Source of the DNA: JBCBKP01 sp038521625
GTDB taxonomy: Bacteria; Planctomycetota; Phycisphaerae; Phycisphaerales; UBA1924
DNA length: 64,000 nt
Direction of reading: 5' to 3'
Assembly (NCBI GenBank): GCA_038521625.1
Contig: JBCBKP010000018.1
Location: 4,181 to 68,180 of the forward strand
Each line of letters opens with the position of its first letter. The stretch's first letter is position 1. A program made the translations under genes and the position numbers. Below the pieces are notes generated by a model that made no database searches, had not been told where the DNA came from, and worked only from the letters and a program-made list of their open reading frames with translations. Positions 26,081 through 33,320 of the stretch are shown one piece after another.

Positions 26081-27871
26081 ATGCCCACCATCACGATCAA
26101 CGGCGCCAAGGCCGACTTCACCCCAGGCGAGAAGATCCTCCAGGTCGCCAACCGCATCGGCGAGCGGATCCCCTACTACTGCTACCACGACAGCCTGTCG
26201 ATCCCGGCCCAGTGCCGCATCTGCCTGGCCGAGATCTGGGCGCCCAACCCGCGCAACGAGGGCAAGCTCGAGCCGCAGATGGGCGGCAAGCTGCAGCCGA
26301 CCTGCTCGACCGACGCCCAGGACGGCATGGTCGTCTACACCAACTCCCCCTCGGCGGTCGCCAACCAGAAGGCCGTGATGGAGTACCTGCTAATCAACCA
26401 CCCGCTCGACTGCCCCGTCTGCGACCAGGCCGGCGAGTGCGAGCTGCAGGACTACAGCTACCAGTACGGGCGCGGCGTCAGCCGATTCCAGGAGTCCAAG
26501 GTCAAGCAGGCCAAGAAGAACCTGGGCCCCAATGTCTACATCTACGCCGACCGCTGCATCATGTGCACCCGCTGCGTCCGCTTCGCGCGCGAGATCCCCG
26601 AGACCGGCGAGCTGCTGATCGACGGGCGCGGCAACCAGAGCCAGATCGACGTCTTCCCCGGCGTCGCGCTCGACAACGAGCTGTCGGCCAACGTCATCGA
26701 CCTCTGCCCGGTCGGGGCGCTGCTCGACAAGGACTTCCTGTTCGCCCAGCGGGTCTGGTTCCTCAAGAGCACGCCCTCGATCGACGGGACGACCGCCAGC
26801 GGCGACAACATCCTGATCGAGCACAACGAGGGCAAGATCTACCGCTTCAAGCCGCGCGAGAACATGGCCGTCAACAAGTGGTGGATCACCGACGAGGTCC
26901 GCTACGGCTGGAAGTTCATCCACGGCGAGGACCGCGTCCAGACACCGCTTCGCCGCCAGCACGGGGCGCTGATCGAGACGGATTGGGCCAAGGCCTACGA
27001 CCAGGCCCTCGACGGCATCGCGGCCCACGCGACCGCCGCAGGCAAGCGGCTCGCCGTGGTCATCAGCCCCATGCTGGCGATCGAGGAGGCCTACGCGCTG
27101 GCCATGCTCGCCCGCGCGATCGACGAGCACGCGATCCTCGCCCTCGGCCCGGTGCCCTTCCGCGGCGAGGACAAGCACTTCCCGCCGAGCAAGCCGGCCG
27201 ACGACCCGAGCGTCTTCAAGATGTACGCCGAGAAGGCGCCCAACGCCCGCGGCGTGCGTCGCGTGCTCGAGGCGGTCACCGGCAACGCCCCGCTCGAGTT
27301 CGACGACTTCAAGGCTCGCCACCTGGACGAGACCGGCGCGATCATCATGACCGCCAACTACCACTTCCCCAGCAACTGGGCCGAGGACGGCCTGCTCGAC
27401 CAGCTCGAGCCGCACTACGTCGTCCTGATCGACACGCTCGAGTCCGCCCTCCGCCAGACCGCCGACGTCGTGCTGCCGAGCGCGACCTGGACCGAGAAGG
27501 CCGGGACGTTCGAGAACGCGACCGGGCGGCTGCAGACCTTCGAGCAGGCGATCCCGACGCAGCACGAATCCAAGTCCGAGGGCCAGATCGCGAGCGACCT
27601 GTCGACGCTGCTCGCCGGCGGCGAGCTCGACCGGGTCCGGCCGGTCGGTCCGGAGATCTACGGCGGCGTCTCGATCGTGGACGAGGGCCCGGGACAGGTG
27701 CCGCAGGCGACCGACGTCGCGCTGATCCCGCGGGCGAAGCTGTTCAACGCCGCGGACGTACGGGCCGAGGCGGCGTCCCGGTTCGAGGGCCTGCGGGCGC
27801 TGGCGACGGATGTCGAGACGCCGGCGGTCACGGCGAAGCAGCGGACGGACGTCGAGGTCGTGGAGCTGTAG
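26081..27871 (+). CDS. nuoG: NADH-quinone oxidoreductase subunit G-like protein
   Basis: 596 residues. The N-terminal [2Fe-2S] ferredoxin-like domain (PYYCYHDSLSIPAQCRICLA, then PTCSTDAQDG) is followed by the His-Cys region NHPLDCPVCDQAGECELQD, a [4Fe-4S] site DRCIMCTRCVRF, and the later VIDLCPVGALLDKDF. The C-terminal molybdopterin-oxidoreductase-like half is short compared with E. coli NuoG (908 residues). It would carry electrons from NADH towards quinone in complex I. The ATG at 26081 begins exactly at the ferredoxin domain. No other nuo genes are adjacent. The upstream TACCAT leaves a ~30-nt leader. Confidence 0.85.
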   Translation: MPTITINGAKADFTPGEKILQVANRIGERIPYYCYHDSLSIPAQCRICLAEIWAPNPRNEGKLEPQMGGKLQPTCSTDAQDGMVVYTNSPSAVANQKAVMEYLLINHPLDCPVCDQAGECELQDYSYQYGRGVSRFQESKVKQAKKNLGPNVYIYADRCIMCTRCVRFAREIPETGELLIDGRGNQSQIDVFPGVALDNELSANVIDLCPVGALLDKDFLFAQRVWFLKSTPSIDGTTASGDNILIEHNEGKIYRFKPRENMAVNKWWITDEVRYGWKFIHGEDRVQTPLRRQHGALIETDWAKAYDQALDGIAAHATAAGKRLAVVISPMLAIEEAYALAMLARAIDEHAILALGPVPFRGEDKHFPPSKPADDPSVFKMYAEKAPNARGVRRVLEAVTGNAPLEFDDFKARHLDETGAIIMTANYHFPSNWAEDGLLDQLEPHYVVLIDTLESALRQTADVVLPSATWTEKAGTFENATGRLQTFEQAIPTQHESKSEGQIASDLSTLLAGGELDRVRPVGPEIYGGVSIVDEGPGQVPQATDVALIPRAKLFNAADVRAEAASRFEGLRALATDVETPAVTAKQRTDVEVVEL

Positions 27872-27881
27872 GCTCCGGCGC

Positions 27882-28388
27882 ATGAGCTACGACATCTATC
27901 TCGTCGCAGGCGACTTTGCGAACGAATTCCAGGGTGATCCGAATCCCGAGTCGGAGGAGGCGCTTCTCCGCGGGGCAAAGTCGCTCGTGCGCCAACTCGA
28001 CCGATCCATCGGCTCACGAGGCCCGTCGGGCCTCGTCGATCTGTTCGAGAAGCATTTCCCCTCGGAGGAGGACCCAACGTTCGGCCAGGTCTCGTCGGCC
28101 TCGGCCGAACAGGACGGGGTCTGCCTCGTGGTCGAGGTGTCATACAACGAAGCGTGTGGACCGCCGGATCGCGTCATCGCGTCGCTCTGCGATCTTCTGC
28201 TAGAGATCCAGTCCGAATGCGATCTCATCGCTTGGGACCCGCAGCTGGAACGAGCCATCGATCCGGCCACCGACAGCGAGTCTCTGGTGAGCAAGTACGT
28301 AAAGGGACGCGAGATGCTCGCCGAGATGATGGCGGAGCATGCCCGGACTGAGAGCCCATCCAAGAGGCCCTGGTGGAGATTCTGGTAG
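27882..28388 (+). CDS. Protein of unknown function downstream of nuoG
   Basis: 168 residues, acidic, with no recognised domain, signal peptide or membrane segment. It starts MSYDIYLVAGDFANEFQGD, has a mixed alpha/beta middle (DGVCLVVEVSYNEACGPPDR) and ends with an Arg/Trp-rich tail (KRPWWRFW). The ATG lies 10 nt after the nuoG stop, so co-transcription is likely, but codon use is less G+C-extreme than in nuoG, which hints at a separate origin. A perfect 12-bp hairpin follows the stop by 19 nt. Confidence 0.6.
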   Translation: MSYDIYLVAGDFANEFQGDPNPESEEALLRGAKSLVRQLDRSIGSRGPSGLVDLFEKHFPSEEDPTFGQVSSASAEQDGVCLVVEVSYNEACGPPDRVIASLCDLLLEIQSECDLIAWDPQLERAIDPATDSESLVSKYVKGREMLAEMMAEHARTESPSKRPWWRFW

Positions 28389-28407
28389 AGAATCAGCGTG
28401 CCCAAGT

Positions 28408-28438
28408 CGGCGTGGGGCGGTCGTGACGCCCCACGCCG
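28408..28438 (+). terminator. Strong hairpin after the nuoG operon
   Basis: Perfect 12-bp stem CGGCGTGGGGCG / CGCCCCACGCCG with loop GTCGTGA, 19 nt downstream of the stop at 28388. No T-run follows, so it may stabilise the mRNA 3' end or assist factor-dependent termination. Confidence 0.45.
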
Positions 28439-28735
28439 GCGGAGGAGAGAGTGTGCATCCCGGCGAGGGCGACACGCGACCGCATGCCGCCCCCATGAAC
28501 GCCCGATCGCCGGTGGAGGGTCCCCGGCGATGGGCTCGCGTTGAAGGGCTCTTGCCGAGGGCTTCCCCTCGCCGAACCGCCTGATTCACAAACTGTTCAA
28601 CCGACAACACTGCTTCGAGATTGCAGCGCCGCAGTTGCTCGAACGAGCGATTTGAAGCCATCTCGCGACGGGGCAGTCCGCGAGATGGGGAAGCGCCCGG
28701 AACGCCCGGCCGCCGAATGGGTCAGGGGATGAGCG
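28439..28735. other. Hairpin-rich intergenic region, possible structured RNA
   Basis: No convincing gene. It contains inverted repeats ATCGCCGG/CCGGCGAT (28506-28531), GCTCG-AA-CGAGC near 28640, and a perfect 10-bp stem CCATCTCGCG/CGCGAGATGG with loop ACGGGGCAGTC (28658-28688). It lies between two hairpin terminators, with an AT-richer stretch near 28580-28620. A non-coding RNA is possible; a 63-codon open frame here has no coding character. Confidence 0.3.
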
Positions 28736-28776
28736 AAAAAGACGCCGGGGCGCTCACGCGCCCCGACGCCATTTTT
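28736..28776. terminator. Bidirectional intrinsic terminator
   Basis: AAAAA, then an imperfect stem around GGGGCG-CTCACG-CGCCCC, then TTTTT at 28772-28776. The A-run on the left and T-run on the right let it work on both strands, suiting its place between the convergent genes ending at 28388 and 28893. Confidence 0.6.
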
Positions 28777-28892
28777 CTGCCCGCGTTCTCTCGGAAGAGG
28801 GGGTCGCGCGGGCGGAAAGGGATGAGCGACTCCCGCGAACAGCCGGAAACCGCGGCTCCGAAACCACTCCGCCGATCAGACCGGCCCTCGCG

Positions 28893-29261
28893 TCAGCCGG
28901 CGAGCGCCCGCTCCGCCGCCGAGCGGATCACCGCCGAGTTCCGCGCCTTCGCGCCGGCGATCCGCCCGAGCGCCGCTTCGCCCGCCCGGCGCACCGCGGC
29001 GATCGCCTCCGCCGGCGCCCCCTCCTGATCGAGACGCGCGATCAGACCCACCGTGCCGCGCGTGGCGCCCTGGATCGACTCCACCGTGCCCGCCGTGATC
29101 TGCGCGACCCGCGCGACGCAGCGCTCCACAGGGCCGGGCGTCTCCTCCTGCGCCCGCGCCGGCGAAGCCGTCAGCGTCATCGCCGCGGCCACAGCGGCGA
29201 TCGCCCAGACCTTCAGACTCGAAACAAGACGCGCAACACGATTGATCTCCAGCATTTCCAT
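28893..29261 (-). CDS. Small exported Ala-rich helical protein
   Basis: 122 residues. The N-terminal signal segment (VWAIAAVAAAMTLTASPARA) is cleaved before QEE, leaving a mature part of ~80 residues that is helical and Ala/Arg-rich (ERCVARVAQITAGTVESIQG; AIAAVRRAGEAALGRIAGAK). No family recognised. The ATG at 29261 is preceded by AGGAG at 7 nt; the ATG at 29255 lacks a site at good distance. It resembles other small periplasmic helical proteins of unknown use. The 288 bp between it and the kelch gene show no clear element apart from the two leaders. Confidence 0.6.
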   Translation of the reverse strand: MEMLEINRVARLVSSLKVWAIAAVAAAMTLTASPARAQEETPGPVERCVARVAQITAGTVESIQGATRGTVGLIARLDQEGAPAEAIAAVRRAGEAALGRIAGAKARNSAVIRSAAERALAG

Positions 29262-29549
29262 ACCCAGGCTCCTGTGATCTCTGGCTCGTGGGCGCAGACC
29301 GACCGCGCGTCGCGAGGCACCAAACCGCGCGAGAGACACCGCACGCCGCTCTCCAGCGCCCTCGGTCCCGGCCGGCCGCAGAACGCGGCCGCTCGGGAAT
29401 CCGAACGTCCGGTGCCAGCGGGCATTGCACCGGCGTGACAGATCTCGCGGGCCGACGCGACAGGCCCTGCCGTCCCGCGCATCAGGCCGCTTCGAGACCC
29501 GGATCGCCCCGGGCATCACTCTTCTACAGAAGCGAGGAGCTTCCCGAGC

Positions 29550-30617
29550 ATGCGGACCCCGATCATCGCCGCCGCCGGCATCGCCGGGGCCCTGCCCGTC
29601 GCGACCCCGGCCTCCGCCCAGGGCGGGCCACGCTGGACCCAGCATGTCGAGTGGGAAGAGAACGGCCCCGAGGCCCGCGAGCATGCGAGCGTGATGACGT
29701 TCGGCGACACGGTCGTGGTCTTCGCGGGCTCGGGATACAGCCCGCAGCTCGCGCCGCTCGCCGACGCTTGGGCGTTCGACACCCGCGCCGACGCCTGGCG
29801 ACGCCTCGAGACTCGGGGCGACGTCCCGGAGGGTGGGGGCTCGAAACGCGTCGCCCACGCGAACGGCGGGGCCGTTTATCTGTTCGCCGGCTACGGCGCG
29901 GGCTTCGCCATGCACAACGAGCTGATCCGGGTCGACCTGGACGGCGACACGCTCCGGTTCGAGTCGGTCGAGCAGGTCGGCGCGCCGCCGGCGCGATCGC
30001 TGCACGCCTTCGCGTTCGACCCCCGATCGTCCCGCTTCGTCGCCGCGCTTGGCGTCGGCCCGGCCGGATTCCTCGGCGACACATGGATCGGGAGCTTCGA
30101 CCAGGCCGGCCGACTGGTCTGGCGTGAGATCGAATCCGAGAACGGCCCAGAGCCGCGGTTCGGATTCTCCTACGGCTTCGAGTCCGAGTCGGGCCGGCTT
30201 GTCGTGCATTCCGGGCAGGTCCAGGGCGACGGGACGACGCCGCTCGCGGTCACCGACGATCTGTGGACGCTCGACGTCCGGGCCGACGATCCCGCCTGGG
30301 AACAAGTCCAGATCGGCGACGCCCCGCCCGGCCGGCGCAATGCCACCTTCACCTTCGACGACCGCCGCGACGAGCTCCTTGTCTGGTGCGGCACAGCGGA
30401 CGGGCGCACCAATGTGCCGGGGCTGCTCGTGGTTCGCCTCGAGGACGGCGTCGAGTGGACGGTCCACCGGTTCGACGACGCCGAGGCGCCGCCGCGCAGG
30501 TCTTCGGGATTCGGATTCGCCGATCCGAACTCAGATGCTGTGCTGCTCGGTTTCGGGAATTCGGCCGCCGGCGTGTACACCGACTTGATCCGCGTCGTGA
30601 CGCCGCGCGACGACTGA
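29550..30617 (+). CDS. Exported kelch-repeat protein
   Basis: 355 residues. A signal peptide (ends PASAQ, ~residue 24) is followed by kelch-like beta-propeller blades: VMTFGDTVVVFAGSGYSPQL...DAWAFDTRADAWRRL; RVAHANGGAVYLFAGYG; DDLWTLDVRADDPAWEQV; NATFTFDDRRDELLVWCG. Kelch propellers generally bind proteins or sugars, and in galactose oxidase-like enzymes carry catalysis, but no copper ligands can be assigned. A GAGGAG lies about 10 nt before the ATG. The gene stands alone, with the DUF985 gene 27 nt downstream having its own -10 element. Confidence 0.72.
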   Translation: MRTPIIAAAGIAGALPVATPASAQGGPRWTQHVEWEENGPEAREHASVMTFGDTVVVFAGSGYSPQLAPLADAWAFDTRADAWRRLETRGDVPEGGGSKRVAHANGGAVYLFAGYGAGFAMHNELIRVDLDGDTLRFESVEQVGAPPARSLHAFAFDPRSSRFVAALGVGPAGFLGDTWIGSFDQAGRLVWREIESENGPEPRFGFSYGFESESGRLVVHSGQVQGDGTTPLAVTDDLWTLDVRADDPAWEQVQIGDAPPGRRNATFTFDDRRDELLVWCGTADGRTNVPGLLVVRLEDGVEWTVHRFDDAEAPPRRSSGFGFADPNSDAVLLGFGNSAAGVYTDLIRVVTPRDD

Positions 30618-30632
30618 CCCGCCCCAGCGGGT

Positions 30633-30638
30633 TACGCT
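30633..30638 (+). promoter_or_regulatory. Candidate -10 element of DUF985 gene
   Basis: TACGCT ending 6 nt before the ATG at 30645, without a Shine-Dalgarno. Confidence 0.4.
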
Positions 30639-30644
30639 CGCGTG

Positions 30645-31208
30645 ATGCTCACCGCCGAGCGCGTCGCCGAGATCCTGGGGCTCGAGCCGCTCCCCTTCGA
30701 GGGCGGCTTCTTCCGCGAGACCTACCGCGACCCGCGGGCGATCCCCGCGGGCGTGATGCCGGGCGTCGAGAACGCGACGCCGCGGGCTTGCTCGACACAG
30801 ATCTATTACATGCTGACAACCGAGCAGACCTCGTCGCTGCACCGTCTCCGCGTGGACGAGGTCTTCCACCACTACCTCGGCGACGCGGTGCGTCAGCTCC
30901 GGATCGATCCCCGTCCCGGTGATCAGGGTGGGCCCCACGTGGCCGAGATCGCCGTGATGGGCTCCGACCTCCAGGCCGGCGAGCGCCCGCAGTTGCTCGC
31001 CCCGGCCGAGGTCTGGCAGGGGGCCGAACTGGTCCCCGGCGGCCAGCACGGCTTCGCGCTGCTCGGCACGACGGTCGCCCCGGGCTTCGTCTGGGAGGAC
31101 TTCGACCTGATCACCGCGGTGCAGGCCGGAGCACTGGCCGAGGCCGTGCCCGAGCACGCCGAGATGATCCGCCGCCTGACACCGGCGGAGGGAAGGACGC
31201 GGGCCTGA
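30645..31208 (+). CDS. DUF985-family cupin protein
   Basis: 187 residues. The family signature is LPFEGGFFRETYRDPRAIP near the N-terminus, followed by STQIYYMLTTEQTSSLHRL, the metal-site-like region DEVFHHYLGD, and GGQHGFALLGTTVAPGFVWE. This is a small beta-barrel cupin of the DUF985 group. Its reaction is not established; some relatives are described as sugar-epimerase-like by structure only. A GTG at 30642 directly precedes the ATG. It lies 6 nt upstream of truA, with which it is probably transcribed. Confidence 0.8.
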   Translation: MLTAERVAEILGLEPLPFEGGFFRETYRDPRAIPAGVMPGVENATPRACSTQIYYMLTTEQTSSLHRLRVDEVFHHYLGDAVRQLRIDPRPGDQGGPHVAEIAVMGSDLQAGERPQLLAPAEVWQGAELVPGGQHGFALLGTTVAPGFVWEDFDLITAVQAGALAEAVPEHAEMIRRLTPAEGRTRA

Positions 31209-31214
31209 TCCCAG

Positions 31215-32114
31215 ATGGCGAGTCCCAAGTCCCCAGCCCCCACCCGCTACAAGCTCACAGTCGCCTACGAGGGCACCGACTTCTCCGGCTGGCAGAAGCA
31301 GGAACCGCCCGACCCTGATTCCGAGCCGGACCCCCAGACCGGCGAGCGCCCGCGGCTGCAACTCCGCACCGCGCAGCACGTGCTCGAGCGGGCCGTCCGC
31401 GAGGTGGTCCGCGAGACGGTGAACGTCAAGGGCGCCAGCCGCACGGACGCGGGCGTCCACGCCTGGGGACAGGTCGCGGCGTTCACGTCGAGGCCCGAGC
31501 CCGACAAGGGCGTCGGCTGGCCGGCCGAGCGCGGCACCGGGCCGCTCGTCCGGGCGCTCAACGGCCGGCTGCCGCCCGACCTGCTCGTGCGCCACGCCGA
31601 GATCGTGCCGCTCGAGTTCGACCCGATCACCGGCGCGACCGACAAGCAGTACAGCTACTCGATCCACAGCTCGCTGACGCGCCCGCTCTGGGACCGGCGG
31701 ATGGTCTACTGGACCGTCCACGAGCTCGATCTCGACCGGATGAACGCCGCGGCGGCGCACCTCGTCGGCGAGCATGACTTCGTGAGCTTCGCGCAGGCCA
31801 ATCACGGCCGGCTGACGACGGTCCGGACCGTGTTCGACTGCCGCGTGCTGAACGAGACGACGACCCAAGTCGCCGATCCCAAGTCCGAGGTCCCGAACCG
31901 CTTGCGGCTCCAGATCTCCGGCTCGGGCTTCCTCTACAACATGGTGCGGATCATCGCGGGCACGCTCGTCGAATGTGGCAGGGGCCGCATCGATCCGGGC
32001 TCGATCCCGGAGATCCTCGCGGCCAAGGACCGGGGCGCGGCGGGTCCGACGCTGCCTCCCGAGGGGTTGCGTCTGGATTGGATCCGGCATGGCGATCATC
32101 AAGCTGGCAGCTAG
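31215..32114 (+). CDS. truA: tRNA pseudouridine(38-40) synthase
   Basis: 299 residues. It converts uridines 38-40 in the tRNA anticodon arm to pseudouridine. The N-terminal YKLTVAYEGTDFSGWQKQ, the catalytic Asp in GASRTDAGVHAWGQ, and the C-terminal GSGFLYNMVRIIAGTL are all diagnostic. Two low-complexity insertions stand out: DPDSEPDPQTGERPR near residue 40 and TTTQVADPKSEVPN near 220. The second is encoded by a CCCAAGTCGCCGATCCC element also found in front of the heptamer repeat at 33211. The gene start itself contains CCCAAGTCCCC. The 3' end overlaps the next gene by 26 nt. Confidence 0.92.
   Translation: MASPKSPAPTRYKLTVAYEGTDFSGWQKQEPPDPDSEPDPQTGERPRLQLRTAQHVLERAVREVVRETVNVKGASRTDAGVHAWGQVAAFTSRPEPDKGVGWPAERGTGPLVRALNGRLPPDLLVRHAEIVPLEFDPITGATDKQYSYSIHSSLTRPLWDRRMVYWTVHELDLDRMNAAAAHLVGEHDFVSFAQANHGRLTTVRTVFDCRVLNETTTQVADPKSEVPNRLRLQISGSGFLYNMVRIIAGTLVECGRGRIDPGSIPEILAAKDRGAAGPTLPPEGLRLDWIRHGDHQAGS
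31864..31880 (+). repeat. Interspersed CCCAAGTC element inside truA
   Basis: CCCAAGTCGCCGATCCC, 16 of 17 bases identical to 33211-33227; a shorter relative, CCCAAGTCCCC, is at 31224-31234. It encodes an in-frame insertion in a variable loop of TruA. Confidence 0.5.
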
Positions 32115-32592
32115 ATCGACGCTCTACCTCGTTTGTGGCCTCTGCACGGCCATCGCGACGTTCGCGACGTACTTCCAAACGACCACGCACTTCGCGCTCG
32201 GCACGAGCCGCGGTGAGATTCGCACTCGATACGGGCAGCTCGGCGTCGAGGTCTCGAGCGACTTCCGGTATCCCAAAGAGCGCTGGATGGACAGCCGCTA
32301 CAGCCAGCTCGCGCCGGGGCTGGCGCTCCGAGTTCCCACGATGTCGCACGCAGGAGGCCGATTCGGATGGTCGGTCAGCCTGGCGATCCCCGCGACGCTC
32401 CTGCTCGGTGCTTGGATCGCCCCGCTGATCCTCTCCGCGAACGCCGAGCACCGGAAGCTCAAGCGAGAGGCGAGCGGCCGGTGCGTCGGCTGCGGCGACG
32501 ACCTCACCGAGGGCGACGGGGACGCCTGCCCCGAATGCGGCCTCGAGATCGTGCCGCCGAGACGGGATGAGCCGGTAGAACAGGGTCCATGA
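32089..32592 (+). CDS. Two-helix membrane protein with C-terminal zinc ribbon
   Basis: 167 residues. Transmembrane helix 1 is at residues ~9-29 (STLYLVCGLCTAIATFATY). An extracytoplasmic domain of ~75 residues follows, then helix 2 (SLAIPATLLLGAWIAPLIL) and a cytoplasmic zinc ribbon CVGCGDDLTEGDGDACPECG. The start overlaps the last 26 nt of truA and the stop overlaps the next gene's ATG (ATGA), giving a tightly coupled operon. Layout and ribbon match the following gene, so the two look like diverged duplicates. Function unknown. Confidence 0.65.
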   Translation: MAIIKLAARSTLYLVCGLCTAIATFATYFQTTTHFALGTSRGEIRTRYGQLGVEVSSDFRYPKERWMDSRYSQLAPGLALRVPTMSHAGGRFGWSVSLAIPATLLLGAWIAPLILSANAEHRKLKREASGRCVGCGDDLTEGDGDACPECGLEIVPPRRDEPVEQGP

Positions 32593-33230
32593 CCCGCCCG
32601 TGCGTTGCCCGCTGGCTGCACCGGAACGCGATGATCGCGGTCGGCCTCCTCGCGCTCGCGATGGGGACGCTCACCTGGATCTCCAACGGCACGTCGGTCG
32701 TCCTCGGCCTGCCGCCGGCGAGCGACGTGGTACGCACGCAGACATCGCTGCTGCTCGCCCGGGGCCAGATCGTCTTCCGCCGGATGTGGCTCGACCTGCA
32801 CGTCGTGCCGGGCGACAAGCCGGGGCACGCCGTCCTGATGCCCGGGCCGCCGCCCGCCGCCAGCCCGGTCCAGCTCGCCACCATGAGCGCGATCGAGGCG
32901 CCGACCGGCGTGAGCTCCAAGGCCGAGGCGCCGGGGCTCGATCTGTGGTTCACGAATCGGCCCGCGGTCTCGTTCGCCATCGGCGTCGGCGGCGCGCCGA
33001 ACATCGGCACCACCAACGGCGTGATGTTCGGCGTGCCGCTCTGGTTCTCCGTGGTCCTCGCGCTGCCGCTGGTCCCGCTGGCCGCCTGGCGGCGGCGGCG
33101 CATCCGCCGCAAGCGGGGATTCTGCGTCGATTGCGGCTACGACCTCCGCGAGATCGCCGGCCCGGTCTGCCCCGAGTGCGGCCTCGCCGTCGCAAGGCCT
33201 ACCACTTCTCCCCAAGTCCCCGATCCCTGA
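32589..33230 (+). CDS. Two-helix membrane protein with C-terminal zinc ribbon
   Basis: 213 residues, coupled to the previous gene by ATGA. Helix 1 (NAMIAVGLLALAMGTLTWI), an extracytoplasmic middle domain, helix 2 (FSVVLALPLVPLAAW), a basic RRRRIRRKR stretch, then the zinc ribbon CVDCGYDLREIAGPVCPECG. The C-terminal tail (ARPTTSPQVPDP) is encoded by the CCCAAGTCCCCGATCCC element. The TGA stop (33228-33230) lies in the first unit of the heptamer repeat, so termination here feeds directly into the stop-start ladder ahead of the glycosyltransferase. Confidence 0.65.
   Translation: MTRPCVARWLHRNAMIAVGLLALAMGTLTWISNGTSVVLGLPPASDVVRTQTSLLLARGQIVFRRMWLDLHVVPGDKPGHAVLMPGPPPAASPVQLATMSAIEAPTGVSSKAEAPGLDLWFTNRPAVSFAIGVGGAPNIGTTNGVMFGVPLWFSVVLALPLVPLAAWRRRRIRRKRGFCVDCGYDLREIAGPVCPECGLAVARPTTSPQVPDP
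33211..33227 (+). repeat. Interspersed CCCAAGTC element before heptamer repeat
   Basis: CCCAAGTCCCCGATCCC, at the 3' end of the zinc-ribbon gene; near-identical to 31864-31880 in truA. Its GATCCC end merges into the CCCTGAT units of the tandem repeat, suggesting the heptamers expanded from it. Confidence 0.5.
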
Positions 33231-33320
33231 TCCCTGATGCCTGATGCCTGATGCCTGATGCCTGATGCCTGATGCCTGATGCCTGATGCCTGATGCCTGA
33301 TGCCTGATGCCTGATGCCTG
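33225..33320 (+). repeat. Heptamer tandem repeat forming a TGATG stop-start ladder
   Basis: Two CCCTGAT units (33225-33238), eleven GCCTGAT units (33239-33315), then GCCTG. Each unit junction reads TGATG, an overlapping stop and start. Twelve ATGs occur every 7 nt from 33237 to 33314. From any of the first ten the reading is ATG-CCT-GAT-GCC-TGA, with that TGA overlapping the ATG two units on. The last ATG (33314) is the glycosyltransferase start and the one before it (33307) enters a wrong frame. No Shine-Dalgarno is present. Confidence 0.9.

Noticed and set aside
28541..28732. 63-codon open frame in the hairpin-rich intergenic region
   Set aside because: No Shine-Dalgarno, no -10 element, and it crosses stable hairpins; composition is not protein-like.
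33225..33320. CRISPR-like tandem array
   Set aside because: Units are 7 bp and contiguous with no spacers; it is a microsatellite-type repeat.
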